Source of the DNA: Oxalobacteraceae bacterium AB_14
GTDB lineage: Bacteria > Pseudomonadota > Gammaproteobacteria > Burkholderiales > Burkholderiaceae_D
NCBI GenBank assembly: GCA_000381565.1
Contig: KB906725.1
Span: forward strand, 1,629,731-1,693,730
Direction: 5' to 3'
Length of the DNA stretch: 64,000 nucleotides
A program made the position numbers and the translations under genes. Under the pieces are notes generated by a model. The model saw only the letters and a program-made list of their open reading frames with translations. It made no database searches and had not been told where the DNA came from. Shown here one piece after another: positions 28,125 through 37,480 of the stretch. Every line of letters begins with the position of its first letter. Position 1 is the first letter of the stretch.

Positions 28125-29414
28125 TTAGTGCTCCCGCTTGCCGGCGGGGCGTATCAATTTGACGACTTTGATCGCCTGGTCGTGCACCTGGACCACTTCG
28201 ATGATGCAGTCGGCCACTTTGATGCTGATCGGCGCGTCTGGAATTTCTTGCAACAGTTCCAGCATCAGGCCGTTCAGGGTCTTGGGGCCGTCCAGCGGGA
28301 AGTTCAGGCCGAGGCGCTTGTTGATGTCGCGCAGCGCGCTCGCGCCTTCCAGCAGGCACTCGCCCTGCTCGGTCCAGCCGAAGCTGTCGGCGCGGGCCGC
28401 GCCCGGCATCGATGTCGTAAATTCACCGATCATTTCCTCGATGATATCGTCCAAGGTGACCAGGCCCTGCACCTCGCCGTACTCGTCGACGATGATGCCG
28501 AGCCGTTCCTTGTTCTCCTGGAAGTACTGCAGCTGGGTGAACACGCCGGTGTCCTGCGGGATGAAGTAGGGTGTGCTCAGCAGCTCGCGGAAATGCTCGA
28601 CCGTCAGTTCGTCTTCCTGGTTCAGCAGCGCCACCGCCTTGCGCACGTGCAGGATGCCGATGATGCGGTTGATCTCGCCCTCGTAGACGGGCAGCTTGTT
28701 GTGGTAGCAGGTGGTCAGCTCGCGCTTGATCTCGTCGACCGTCAGTTCCAGGTTCAGCGCCTCGATCTGCGAGCGCGGCGTCATGATGTCCTCGACCGAG
28801 ATGGTCTCCAGGTCGAACAGGTTGAGCAGGATGCTCTTGTGCTTTTGCGGGATGAAGTTACCGCCTTCGAGCACGATCGAGCGCAGTTCTTCCGGCGACA
28901 GGCGCGCCTCGTGCGCGTGGGCGCCGGCCTTGATGCGCAAAAGTTTGAGCACTTGCGAAACGAACAGGTTGACGAACCAGATCACCGGCTTGGCCAGGGT
29001 CATCAGCGGTTTCAGCACCATGCTGGTGGGCAGGGCGATGCGTTCCGGGAAGGTGGCGCCGATGACCTTGGGCGAAATCTCGGCGAACACGATCAGCAGG
29101 AAGGCCACCACGCCGGTGGAGATGGTGATGACGTTGTCGTCGTGGCCGAAGGACTGGATGGCGATGGCCGTCACCAGCGCGGTGGCCATGGCGTTGATCA
29201 GCGTATTGGCGATCAGCACCAGCGACAGCAGCTTGTCGGTGCGGTCGAGCAGCCACAGGGTGGTGATGGCGCTGCGGCTGCCGCGCTTGGCCATATGGCG
29301 CAGGCGATAGCGGTTGGCTGCCATCAGCGCGGTTTCGGCCATGGCGAAGAAGGCCGAGCACAGTATCAGGAGGGCGAGCGCAAGCAATTGCGCCCAAAAC
29401 GGCACGGTATCCAA
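28125..29414 (-). CDS. HlyC/CorC (CNNM) family membrane protein
   Basis: 429 residues. A DUF21/CNNM membrane domain with about four spans (1-180) starts LLALALLILCSAFFAMAETALMA. Two CBS domains follow (about 205-325), including VLEGGNFIPQKHKSILLNLFDLE and IIGILHVRKA, then a C-terminal CorC_HlyC domain (about 340-425). Such proteins are proposed to export Mg2+/Co2+ or to modulate cation transport. The frame opens with TTG at 29414 and has only a weak GGTGA upstream, so the exact start is uncertain. Confidence 0.9.
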   Translation of the reverse strand: MDTVPFWAQLLALALLILCSAFFAMAETALMAANRYRLRHMAKRGSRSAITTLWLLDRTDKLLSLVLIANTLINAMATALVTAIAIQSFGHDDNVITISTGVVAFLLIVFAEISPKVIGATFPERIALPTSMVLKPLMTLAKPVIWFVNLFVSQVLKLLRIKAGAHAHEARLSPEELRSIVLEGGNFIPQKHKSILLNLFDLETISVEDIMTPRSQIEALNLELTVDEIKRELTTCYHNKLPVYEGEINRIIGILHVRKAVALLNQEDELTVEHFRELLSTPYFIPQDTGVFTQLQYFQENKERLGIIVDEYGEVQGLVTLDDIIEEMIGEFTTSMPGAARADSFGWTEQGECLLEGASALRDINKRLGLNFPLDGPKTLNGLMLELLQEIPDAPISIKVADCIIEVVQVHDQAIKVVKLIRPAGKREH

Positions 29415-29544
29415 GGGTCACCGTAAAGAATCTTGCATGGGAAACTGGTCGGCCTGATCATTGCGCCGGCCCAGACGGCATGGCCCAAAACGCGGCCACA
29501 GAGCTTCGGATTTTAAGGCAAGCCCGGCTTACATGCAAGTTCGC

Positions 29545-31059
29545 CTAACTTGGCCCGGGTCTTTGCAGCATGATGGCGAGGGCGGCGGTGGGCGCGCCGT
29601 TTTCCTGGCGGGCCGTCAGCGCTTCGGCAGACTTGAGCCGGAAGCCGCTGGCGGCGGCCAGGCGCTCGATGTAGGCCTGGGTGTGGGCGTAGCGGTTCGA
29701 TGGGCGCAGCACGAAGTCGGCGCCGTCGCCCGCTTCGACCGTGAAGCAGAAGTGGCCGCCTGCGCGCAAGGCGCGGTGCACGCCCGCGAACACCGGCGCC
29801 AGGTCGCCGATGTAGACGAAGACGTCGGCCGCCACCGCCAGGTCCCAGGCGTCGCGCTGGCCGTCCAGGTAGCTCACCAGGTCGTCGCGGGCGAGGCTGT
29901 CGTACAAGCGGCGCCCGGCGGCCTTGTCCAGCATCTGCTGCGACAGGTCGACGCCGGCCAGGCTGCGCGAGTAGGCCTTCAGGTAAGGCCCGCACAGACC
30001 GGTGCCGCAGCCCAGGTCCAGCGTGTCCAGTTGATCGGCGACTACGCTGCGGCGTATCAGCCCGTCCAGATAGGACGGGGTCTGGTAGTCCAGCACTTCC
30101 ACCAGGTGCTGGTCGAAGTGGTTGGCGTACTGGTCGAACAGCGAGCGCACGTAGTCGGCCGGCAGCACGGCGGGCGTGTCGCCCACGCCCAGCGAGGCCA
30201 GCGCGAAGGCGATGGTTTCGGGATTGTCGCCATGCGCCAGCGCGGCGCGGTAGGCGGCGACGGCTTCGTCGCTGCGCCGCATCGAGCGCAGCGTGTTGCC
30301 GCGCGCGTAGTGGGCCAGCGCATAGTCCGGCTTGAGCGCCAGCGCCCGGCCGTAGCTGTCCAGCGCGGCGTCGAAGATGCCCAGCCGTTGCAGGGCCGCG
30401 CCCTGGCCGTTGTAGGCCTCGGCCCATTGCGGCCGCAGGTGGATGGCGCGGTCGAAGCTTTCCACCGCCTCCGGCAGCAGGCGCAGGCAGTGCAGTGCGT
30501 TGCCGCGCGCGAACCAGGCGTCGGCGTTGCGGTCATTGCTATGCAGCGCGTCTTCCGCCGCGCCCAGCGCATCGAGGTAGCGGCCCTGGTCCTGCAGCAC
30601 GATGGCGCGGTTGCAATGGGCTTCGGCGTAGGTGGGCTGGATCGCCAGCGCGCGCTGGTAGCTCAGCAATGCCTCATCAAGCCGCCCCAGCCGGCGCAAT
30701 GCGTTGCCGCGGTTGCTCCAGGCCATGGCGTAGTCGGCTTGCAGGGCGATGGCGCGCTCATGGCAGGCCAGCGCCTCGGCGGCGCGGCCGGCGTCGAGCA
30801 GCGCCACGCCCAGGTTGCAGTGGGCCTTGGCCTGCGCGCCGTCGACCGCGATCGCCCGCGAGATCAGTGCGATGGCCGCCTGTGCGTCGCCCTGCTGGCG
30901 CGCGATCACGCCCAGCAGGTGCAGCGCGTCGAATTGGCGCGGGTCGAGTTCCAGCACCTGGCGGTACAAGGCCTGCGCCGGTTCCAGCCGGCCTTGTTGG
31001 TGCAGTGCCACGGCTTGTTGCAGAAAGGACGCAGTCAGCGCCGAATTAGTTCCAGTCAT
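29545..31059 (-). CDS. TPR-methyltransferase fusion protein
   Basis: 504 residues. The first 310 or so are eight to nine tetratricopeptide repeats of canonical form (for example ALAIQPTYAEAHCNRAIVL and ALALKPDYALAHYARGN). The C-terminal 190 residues are a class I SAM methyltransferase with motif I LDLGCGTGLCGPYL at about 348 and post-I ADVFVYIGD. The fusion suggests methylation of a protein partner held by the TPRs, but the substrate is unknown. Such proteins are common in betaproteobacteria. The gene stands alone, with more than 55 bp on either side. Confidence 0.88.
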   Translation of the reverse strand: MTGTNSALTASFLQQAVALHQQGRLEPAQALYRQVLELDPRQFDALHLLGVIARQQGDAQAAIALISRAIAVDGAQAKAHCNLGVALLDAGRAAEALACHERAIALQADYAMAWSNRGNALRRLGRLDEALLSYQRALAIQPTYAEAHCNRAIVLQDQGRYLDALGAAEDALHSNDRNADAWFARGNALHCLRLLPEAVESFDRAIHLRPQWAEAYNGQGAALQRLGIFDAALDSYGRALALKPDYALAHYARGNTLRSMRRSDEAVAAYRAALAHGDNPETIAFALASLGVGDTPAVLPADYVRSLFDQYANHFDQHLVEVLDYQTPSYLDGLIRRSVVADQLDTLDLGCGTGLCGPYLKAYSRSLAGVDLSQQMLDKAAGRRLYDSLARDDLVSYLDGQRDAWDLAVAADVFVYIGDLAPVFAGVHRALRAGGHFCFTVEAGDGADFVLRPSNRYAHTQAYIERLAAASGFRLKSAEALTARQENGAPTAALAIMLQRPGPS

Positions 31060-31115
31060 AGTGCCCGCATCTTAGCCGATGCGGCACCGGAGCGGCTGAA
31101 ATCCTGCCAGGTAGA

Positions 31116-31469
31116 TCAGCTGCCGCGATAGGTCGAATACGCCCACGGCGACACGACCAGCGGCACGTGGTAGTTCTGGTCGGCGCTGGCGATGCCGAAG
31201 GCCAGCGTCACCTCGTCGATAAAGCGCGGCTCCGGCAGGTCCACGCCCTGCGCCGCGAAGTAGGCGCCGGCGCCGAACACCAGCTCATACTTCCCCGGCT
31301 TCATGGTGGCGCCTTCCAGCAGCGGCACGGCGCAGCGGCCGTCGGCGTTGGTGACGTCGGATTTCAGCAACTCGCGGCCCTGCGCCGTGACGGCGTACAA
31401 GGCCACCTTGACGCCGACGCCCGGTTTGCCGACGGTGATATCGAGAACGTGTGTACTAAGCTTGCCCAT
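31116..31469 (-). CDS. uraH: 5-hydroxyisourate hydrolase
   Basis: 117 residues, transthyretin-related. It hydrolyses 5-hydroxyisourate to OHCU, the second step from urate to allantoin. The active-site N-terminus LSTHVLDI and the invariant C-terminal YRGS are both present, as is the central VPLVVSPWAYSTYRG. The ATG at 31469 is chosen because it gives the family N-terminus MGKLSTHVLD; upstream residues in the frame are not conserved. No signal peptide, so cytosolic. It is divergent from puuE. Confidence 0.96.
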   Translation of the reverse strand: MGKLSTHVLDITVGKPGVGVKVALYAVTAQGRELLKSDVTNADGRCAVPLLEGATMKPGKYELVFGAGAYFAAQGVDLPEPRFIDEVTLAFGIASADQNYHVPLVVSPWAYSTYRGS

Positions 31470-31583
31470 GGTAAGTCCTATATCGGTAGGTAATAAGTAT
31501 CTATTGGACAAATCATATACCGATGCTGTTCTACGCATATATGATTGCAGATATATTCCTCATAGACTAACTAGCCTGCGCCC
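31470..31583. promoter_or_regulatory. Divergent uraH / puuE control region
   Basis: 114 bp, AT-rich. ATATAT (31537-31542) and ATATAT (31551-31556) flank GATTGCAG and form a symmetric 20-bp site. TTGGACA (31504-31510) is a -35-like element for the plus strand, with no -10 at normal spacing. A purine-responsive regulator is expected here but none is encoded in the window. Confidence 0.4.
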
Positions 31584-32537
31584 ATGACTACCTACAACAA
31601 CTACCCGCGCGACCTGATCGGCTACGGCCCGAAACCGCCGCACGCCCAGTGGCCCAACCGCGCCCGCGTCGCCCTGCAATTCGTGTTGAACTACGAAGAG
31701 GGCGGCGAGAACAATGTGCTGCACGGCGATGCCGGATCGGAGACCTTCCTGTCCGAGATCATCGGCGCCGCCTCCTTCAGCAACCGCCACCTGAGCATGG
31801 AATCGATCTACGAGTACGGCTCGCGCGCCGGCTTGTGGCGCCTGCTGCGCATGTTCGAGGAACGCAAGCTGCCGTTGACGGTGTTCGGCGTGGCGATGGC
31901 GCTCAAGCGCAACCCGGAAGCGGTGTCCGCGTTCCAGGAGCTGGGCCACGAAATCGCCTGCCACGGCCTGCGCTGGATCTCCTACCAAAACATGGACGAA
32001 GCCACCGAGCGCGTCCACATGAAGGAAGCGGTGCAGATCATCCGCGAATTGACCGGCAGCGCGCCGCAGGGCTGGTACACCGGCCGCGATTCGCCGCAGA
32101 CCAAGCGCCTGGTGGTGGAACACGGCGGCTTCCGCTACGACGCCGACAACTACAGCGACGACCTGCCGTTCTGGCAAAAGGTCGACTACACCGATGCGGA
32201 GGGCAAGGCCGCCGTCGCGCCGCAGCTGATCGTGCCGTACACGCTCGACACCAACGACATGCGCTTCGCCGCCGCGCAAGGCTTCAACTCGGGCACGCAA
32301 TTCTTCGACTACCTGAAGGACGCCTTCGACGTCCTGTATGCCGAGGGCGACCCGGATGGCCTGAACCAGCCGAAGATGCTGTCGATCGGCCTGCACTGCC
32401 GCATCGTCGGCCGCCCGGCGCGCGCGGCGGCGCTGGCGCGCTTCCTCGACTACGTGCAAAAGCACGATAATGTGTGGATCACCCGCCGCATCGATATCGC
32501 CGAACATTGGCGCAAAACCCATCCATTCGCAGCTTGA
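31584..32537 (+). CDS. puuE: Allantoinase, polysaccharide-deacetylase type
   Basis: 317 residues. PuuE hydrolyses allantoin to allantoate without the binuclear metal site of classical allantoinase. The N-terminus (NNYPRDLIGYGPKPPHAQWPNRARVALQFVLNYEEG-like, read in segments) matches the family, as do SRAGLWRLLRMFEE, HEIACHGLRW and GWYTGRDSPQTKRLV. It begins the plus-strand purine operon; xdhA follows 7 nt after its stop. There is no ribosome-binding site close to the ATG, so its translation start or promoter may be unusual. Confidence 0.95.
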   Translation: MTTYNNYPRDLIGYGPKPPHAQWPNRARVALQFVLNYEEGGENNVLHGDAGSETFLSEIIGAASFSNRHLSMESIYEYGSRAGLWRLLRMFEERKLPLTVFGVAMALKRNPEAVSAFQELGHEIACHGLRWISYQNMDEATERVHMKEAVQIIRELTGSAPQGWYTGRDSPQTKRLVVEHGGFRYDADNYSDDLPFWQKVDYTDAEGKAAVAPQLIVPYTLDTNDMRFAAAQGFNSGTQFFDYLKDAFDVLYAEGDPDGLNQPKMLSIGLHCRIVGRPARAAALARFLDYVQKHDNVWITRRIDIAEHWRKTHPFAA

Positions 32538-32544
32538 GGCCAGG

Positions 32545-34014
32545 ATGACAGAACCGATACGCTTTTACTTTCAAGGCGCGGTCCGGGAAATCTCCGGCGC
32601 CGCACCGACGCGCACCGTGCTCCAGCACCTGCGCGAGGACCTGCATTGCACCGGCACCAAGGAAGGCTGCGCCGAAGGCGATTGCGGCGCCTGCACCGTG
32701 GTGGTCGGCAGCCTGAACGCCGACGGCCGGCTGGAAATGAAAGCCGTGAACTCCTGCATCCAGTTCGCGCCCACGCTCGACGGCAAGGCGCTGTTCACCG
32801 TGGAAGACCTGCAGCAGCCGGACGGCGCGCTGCACCCGGTGCAGCAGGCGATGGTGGAGTGCCACGGTTCGCAGTGCGGTTTCTGCACGCCGGGTTTCGT
32901 CATGTCGCTGTGGGGCATGTACTTGGACAAGGACGGCCAGCCCGCGCAGCGCAAGGAGATCGACGATTGCCTGTCCGGCAACCTGTGCCGCTGCACCGGC
33001 TACCGTCCGATCATCGAGGCCGCGCAGCGCATGACCGAACTGCCGAAGGTCGGCTTCGACCGAGCGGCGTTGACCGAGCAGCTGCGCGCCCTGCAGCGCG
33101 ACGCCGGCGCCAGCTACAGCGCGCACGGCCAGACCTTCCACGCACCGCGTACCCTGGATGAGCTGGTGGCCCTGCGCGCCGCGCATCCGAAAGCCACGCT
33201 GCTGTCGGGTTCCACCGACGTCGGCCTGTGGGTCACCAAGCAGATGCGCGAACTGGGCGACATCATCTATCTCGGCCATGTCGGCGCGCTGCAAACCGTC
33301 AGCGAGGCCGATGGCATGCTGACCATCGGCGCCGGCGTATCCCTCAACGACGCGTACCAAGCCTTGTGCCGGCTGTATCCGTCGCAATTGGGCGAGATGT
33401 GGCAGCGCTTCGCATCGCTGCCGATCCGTAACGCCGGAACCTTGGGCGGCAACGTCGCCAACGGTTCGCCGATCGGCGATTCGATGCCGTGGATGATAGC
33501 CGTCGGCAGCGACGTGGTGCTGCGCGGCCCGGCCGGCGAGCGCGTGATGCCGCTGGAAGCGTTCTATCTCGACTATCAGAAAAAGGACCTGCGGCCCGAC
33601 GAATTCGTGGCCGCCGTGCGCGTGCCGCTGCCGCGTGAAGGCGTGCAGTTCCGCACCTACAAGCTGGCCAAGCGCTTCGACCAGGATATCTCGGCCGTCT
33701 GCGCCGCGTTCGCGTTCACGCTCGATGGCGACCATATCGTCGAGGCCCGCATCGCCTTCGGCGGCATGGCCGCCACGCCGCGCCGCGCCGCCCGCGCCGA
33801 AGCCGCGTTGACTGGCCTGGGCTGGAGCGAAGCCAACCTGCGCGTGGCGATGGACATGCTGGCGCAGGACTTCGCGCCACTGTCGGACATGCGCGCCTCC
33901 AGCACCTACCGCATGCAGACGGCGCAGAACCTGCTGCGCCGCTTCTGGTTCGAAACCCGCGCCGACGCGCCCTTGGCGGCCGATGCCGTCAACGCCTTCG
34001 CTTGCCGCGCCTGA
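32545..34014 (+). CDS. xdhA: Xanthine dehydrogenase, small subunit (Fe-S and FAD)
   Basis: 489 residues. Two [2Fe-2S] clusters come first: the plant-type ferredoxin motif with CTGTKEGCAEGDCGACTV, then the helical motif with CGFCTPG at about 111 and CLSGNLCRCTGYRP. The FAD-binding domain follows (about 190-370) with GGNVANGSPIGDSMP, then the CO-dehydrogenase flavoprotein C-terminal domain. It passes electrons from the Mo centre in XdhB to NAD+. The ATG at 32545 is set by the family N-terminus; AGG precedes it. Confidence 0.96.
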   Translation: MTEPIRFYFQGAVREISGAAPTRTVLQHLREDLHCTGTKEGCAEGDCGACTVVVGSLNADGRLEMKAVNSCIQFAPTLDGKALFTVEDLQQPDGALHPVQQAMVECHGSQCGFCTPGFVMSLWGMYLDKDGQPAQRKEIDDCLSGNLCRCTGYRPIIEAAQRMTELPKVGFDRAALTEQLRALQRDAGASYSAHGQTFHAPRTLDELVALRAAHPKATLLSGSTDVGLWVTKQMRELGDIIYLGHVGALQTVSEADGMLTIGAGVSLNDAYQALCRLYPSQLGEMWQRFASLPIRNAGTLGGNVANGSPIGDSMPWMIAVGSDVVLRGPAGERVMPLEAFYLDYQKKDLRPDEFVAAVRVPLPREGVQFRTYKLAKRFDQDISAVCAAFAFTLDGDHIVEARIAFGGMAATPRRAARAEAALTGLGWSEANLRVAMDMLAQDFAPLSDMRASSTYRMQTAQNLLRRFWFETRADAPLAADAVNAFACRA

Positions 34015-34025
34015 AAGGAGCCATC

Positions 34026-36359
34026 ATGAATCAACCAGTCGCTCCCTCGCTGCTCGCCGCGCAAGCGTGGAAGGCGGTCGGCGTCGCCCGTCCGCACGAA
34101 TCGGCCGAGCTGCATGTGCTCGGCCAGGCCACCTACACCGACGATATCCCCGAGCTGCAAGGCACGCTGCACGCGGCGCTGGGCCTGTCGTCCAAGGCCC
34201 ATGCGCGCATCAATGCGATGGACCTGGCGCCGGTGCGCAATTCGCCCGGCGTGGTGGCGGTCTACACCGCCGAGGACATCGTCGGCACCAACGATTGCGG
34301 TCCGATCATCCATGACGATCCTATCCTGAGCGCGGGCGAGGTGATGTATGTCGGCCAGCCGATCTTCATCGTCGTCGCCGACACGCACGACAATGCCCGC
34401 CGCGCCGCGCGCCGCGCCGTGATCGGCTACGACGAGCTGCCGGCCATCTTCACGCCGCAGCAAGCCAAGGCCGCGCAGTCGTATGTGCTGCCGCCGATGC
34501 AGCTCAAGCGCGGCGATTACCAGGCCGCGTTCGAGCGGGCGCCCAATGTCGTCAAGGGCCAGCTGTTTGTCGGCGGCCAGGAGCAGTTCTACCTGGAGGG
34601 CCAGATCGCCTACGCGATTCCGAAGGAAGACCACGGCATGCTGGTGCAGTGCTCCACGCAGCATCCGAGCGAGATGCAGCACGTGGTGGCGCATGCGCTG
34701 GGCGTGCATGCGCACAAGGTGCTGGTCGAGTGCCGCCGCATGGGCGGTGGTTTCGGCGGCAAGGAATCGCAATCGGCCTTGTGGGCGGCGTCGGCCAGCA
34801 TCGCGGCGGCCAAGCTGCGCCGCCCGGTCAAGCTGCGCGCCGACCGTGACGACGACATGCTCGTCACCGGCAAGCGCCACTGCTTCTTCTACGAATACGA
34901 AGTCGGCTACGACGACAGCGGCAAGATTCTCGCTGCCAAGGTCGACATGACCTTGCGCTCCGGTTTCTCGGCGGACCTGTCCGGCCCCGTGGCCACGCGC
35001 GCGGTCTGCCACTTCGACAACACCTACTACCTGTCGGACGTGGATATCCGCGCCGGCTGCGGCAAGACCAACACCCAATCGAATACCGCGTTCCGCGGCT
35101 TCGGCGGTCCGCAAGGCGCGATCGCCATCGAATACGTCGTCGACGAAATCGCACGCAACCTGGGACGCGACGCGCTCGATATCCGCCGCCTGAATTTCTA
35201 CGGCAAGACCGAGCGCAACGTCACGCCCTACGGCCAGGTAGTTGTCGATAATGTGATCGAGGCGCTGACGGCGGAGCTGGAGCTGACCAGCGAATACCGT
35301 GCCCGCCGCGCCGCTGTCGAAGCCTACAACGCCACCAGCCCGGTGCTGAAGAAAGGGCTGGCGCTGACGCCGCTGAAGTTCGGCATCGCCTTCAACGTCA
35401 CGCACCTGAACCAGGCCGGCGCGCTGGTGCATGTGTATGTAGACGGCTCGGTGCTGGTCAATCATGGCGGCACTGAGATGGGGCAGGGCATCAACACCAA
35501 GGTGATGCAGGTGGTGGCGCATGAACTGGGCCTCGGCCTGGATCACGTGCGCGCCACCGCCACCGACACCAGCAAGGTCGCCAACACCTCGGCGACGGCC
35601 GCCTCCACCGGCGCCGACTTGAACGGCAAGGCGGCGCAGGACGCCGCACGCCAGATCCGCGAACGCCTGGCCGCCTTTGCCGTCAAGCTGTATGGCGACG
35701 ATGACGGCGTGCCGGTGCAGTTCTTCGACAACGCCGTGCACGTGAACGGCCATGTGGTGCCGTTCGCCGAGCTGGTGCAGAAGGCTTATCTGGCGCGGGT
35801 CCAGCTGTGGTCCGACGGCTTCTACGCCACGCCTGGCCTGCACTGGGACCCGAAGACGATGAACGGCCATCCGTTCTCGTACTATGCCTACGGCGCCGCC
35901 GTTTCCGAAGTGGTGGTCGATACGCTCACCGGCGAATGGAAGCTGCTGCGCGCGGACGCCTTGTACGACGCCGGCCGTTCGCTCAATCCCGCCATCGATC
36001 TCGGACAGGTGGAAGGCGCCTTCATCCAGGGCATGGGCTGGCTGACCACCGAGCAGCTGTGGTGGAACCCGGCCGGCAAGCTGATGACGCACGCGCCGTC
36101 GACGTACAAGATTCCCGGCGTGTCCGACTGCCCGCAGGACTTCCGCGTGCGGCTATTCGACAACGGCAACGTCGAGGACAGCATCCACCGCTCCAAGGCG
36201 GTCGGCGAGCCGCCGTTGCTGCTGCCGTTCTCGGTGTTCTTCGCGATCCGCGATGCGATTTCCGCAGTCGGCGGACACCGCGTCCATCCTCCGCTGAACG
36301 CTCCGGCGACCAGCGAGGAGATCCTGCGCGCCGTGGCTGCGGTCGAATTCGCGGCCTGA
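34026..36359 (+). CDS. xdhB: Xanthine dehydrogenase, molybdopterin-binding large subunit
   Basis: 777 residues. It binds the molybdenum cofactor and oxidises hypoxanthine to xanthine and urate. Visible markers: GQATYTDDIPEL near the N-terminus, GGQEQFYLEGQ, RRMGGGFGGKESQ, AFRGFGGPQGA, NHGGTEMGQGINTKV and the C-terminal GEPPLLLPFSVFFAIRDA, which contains the catalytic glutamate region. GGAG lies 6 nt before the ATG at 34026. Cytosolic, with no twin-arginine signal. Confidence 0.97.
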   Translation: MNQPVAPSLLAAQAWKAVGVARPHESAELHVLGQATYTDDIPELQGTLHAALGLSSKAHARINAMDLAPVRNSPGVVAVYTAEDIVGTNDCGPIIHDDPILSAGEVMYVGQPIFIVVADTHDNARRAARRAVIGYDELPAIFTPQQAKAAQSYVLPPMQLKRGDYQAAFERAPNVVKGQLFVGGQEQFYLEGQIAYAIPKEDHGMLVQCSTQHPSEMQHVVAHALGVHAHKVLVECRRMGGGFGGKESQSALWAASASIAAAKLRRPVKLRADRDDDMLVTGKRHCFFYEYEVGYDDSGKILAAKVDMTLRSGFSADLSGPVATRAVCHFDNTYYLSDVDIRAGCGKTNTQSNTAFRGFGGPQGAIAIEYVVDEIARNLGRDALDIRRLNFYGKTERNVTPYGQVVVDNVIEALTAELELTSEYRARRAAVEAYNATSPVLKKGLALTPLKFGIAFNVTHLNQAGALVHVYVDGSVLVNHGGTEMGQGINTKVMQVVAHELGLGLDHVRATATDTSKVANTSATAASTGADLNGKAAQDAARQIRERLAAFAVKLYGDDDGVPVQFFDNAVHVNGHVVPFAELVQKAYLARVQLWSDGFYATPGLHWDPKTMNGHPFSYYAYGAAVSEVVVDTLTGEWKLLRADALYDAGRSLNPAIDLGQVEGAFIQGMGWLTTEQLWWNPAGKLMTHAPSTYKIPGVSDCPQDFRVRLFDNGNVEDSIHRSKAVGEPPLLLPFSVFFAIRDAISAVGGHRVHPPLNAPATSEEILRAVAAVEFAA

Positions 36360-36369
36360 GGATATCGAC

Positions 36370-37452
36370 ATGAACGAGTGGCTGACAACAGTGATGGCGG
36401 AACCGGCGGTGCTGGTGACGGTGGCGGTCGTCGAGGGCTCCGGCCCGCGCGAACCCGGCGCCCGCATGCTGGTCACCGCTGGCGGCCAGGTCGATACCAT
36501 CGGCGGCGGTCATCTCGAGATGTGCGCGGTCGATGTCGGCCGCAGCATGTTGAAAAACGCCGCCAGGACAGGCGGGGGTATGCACGCGCGGCTGGAGCGG
36601 TACGCGCTTGGCCCGACACTGGGCCAGTGCTGCGGCGGCGTCGTGCACCTTGCGTTTGAACTGATCGATAGCGCGCTGGCAGGCGTCATGGCCAGCCTGC
36701 GCAAGCGCTGGCGCGAAGACAGCTGGCGCCTCAGCGCCATCGACGGCACGCCGGTTTCGCTGCTGCTGGACGCGGACGATGCGGTGGTCGCTGGCGCGGG
36801 CGACGCTTCCGCCGCCGCCTTCGGTCCGGCGTTCCCCGCCATCGACCGCCAGCGCGGCACCCACATCCTGCGCGACACCGCAGGCCGCCGCTGGCTGGCC
36901 GATCCCTGCCTCGCTCCGCGCGCGCATTTGCTGCTGTTCGGCGCCGGCCACGTCGGCGCGGCCATCGTCCGCATGCTGGGCGAGCTGCCGTGCACGGTCA
37001 GCTGGATCGACGAGCGCGAGGACATGTTCCCTTCCACGATACCGGCCAACGTCACCGTCGAAGCCACCGACGCGCCGGAAGCGCTGGTGGCCGCAGCACC
37101 CTCCGGCGCAAGCTATCTGGTGATGACCCACAGCCATGCGCTGGACCAGCGCCTCAGCGAGGCGATCCTGGCCCGCGCCGACGTCGGCTGGTTCGGCCTG
37201 ATCGGATCCAAGACCAAGCGCGTGCAGTTCGAGCGCCGCATGGCCGCGCGCGGCCTGCCGGCAGAGCGCATCGCCGCCATGGTCTGCCCGATCGGCATCG
37301 CAGGCATCACCAACAAGCTGCCCGCCGCGATTGCCGCCTCCGTCTGCGCGCAACTGCTGATGGTGTGGGAGACGCAACAAATCGCCGCCCTCGAAAACGC
37401 CGCCGCGTCTGTCACCACAAACGCGCCGGTGCGCCGGTTCGCTTCGCGCTAG
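36370..37452 (+). CDS. xdhC: Xanthine dehydrogenase accessory protein XdhC
   Basis: 360 residues. XdhC binds molybdenum cofactor, protects it, aids its sulfuration and inserts it into XdhB. VEGSGPREPGARMLV with the conserved GSxPREPG and the Moco-binding GPTLGQCCGG are present. The C-terminal Rossmann-like half has LLFGAGHVGAAI and GLIGSKTKR. It lies 10 nt after xdhB and 28 nt before guaD in one operon. Confidence 0.96.
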   Translation: MNEWLTTVMAEPAVLVTVAVVEGSGPREPGARMLVTAGGQVDTIGGGHLEMCAVDVGRSMLKNAARTGGGMHARLERYALGPTLGQCCGGVVHLAFELIDSALAGVMASLRKRWREDSWRLSAIDGTPVSLLLDADDAVVAGAGDASAAAFGPAFPAIDRQRGTHILRDTAGRRWLADPCLAPRAHLLLFGAGHVGAAIVRMLGELPCTVSWIDEREDMFPSTIPANVTVEATDAPEALVAAAPSGASYLVMTHSHALDQRLSEAILARADVGWFGLIGSKTKRVQFERRMAARGLPAERIAAMVCPIGIAGITNKLPAAIAASVCAQLLMVWETQQIAALENAAASVTTNAPVRRFASR

Positions 37453-37480
37453 TATCAGCATTCCTCTTCGGGACATCGCC

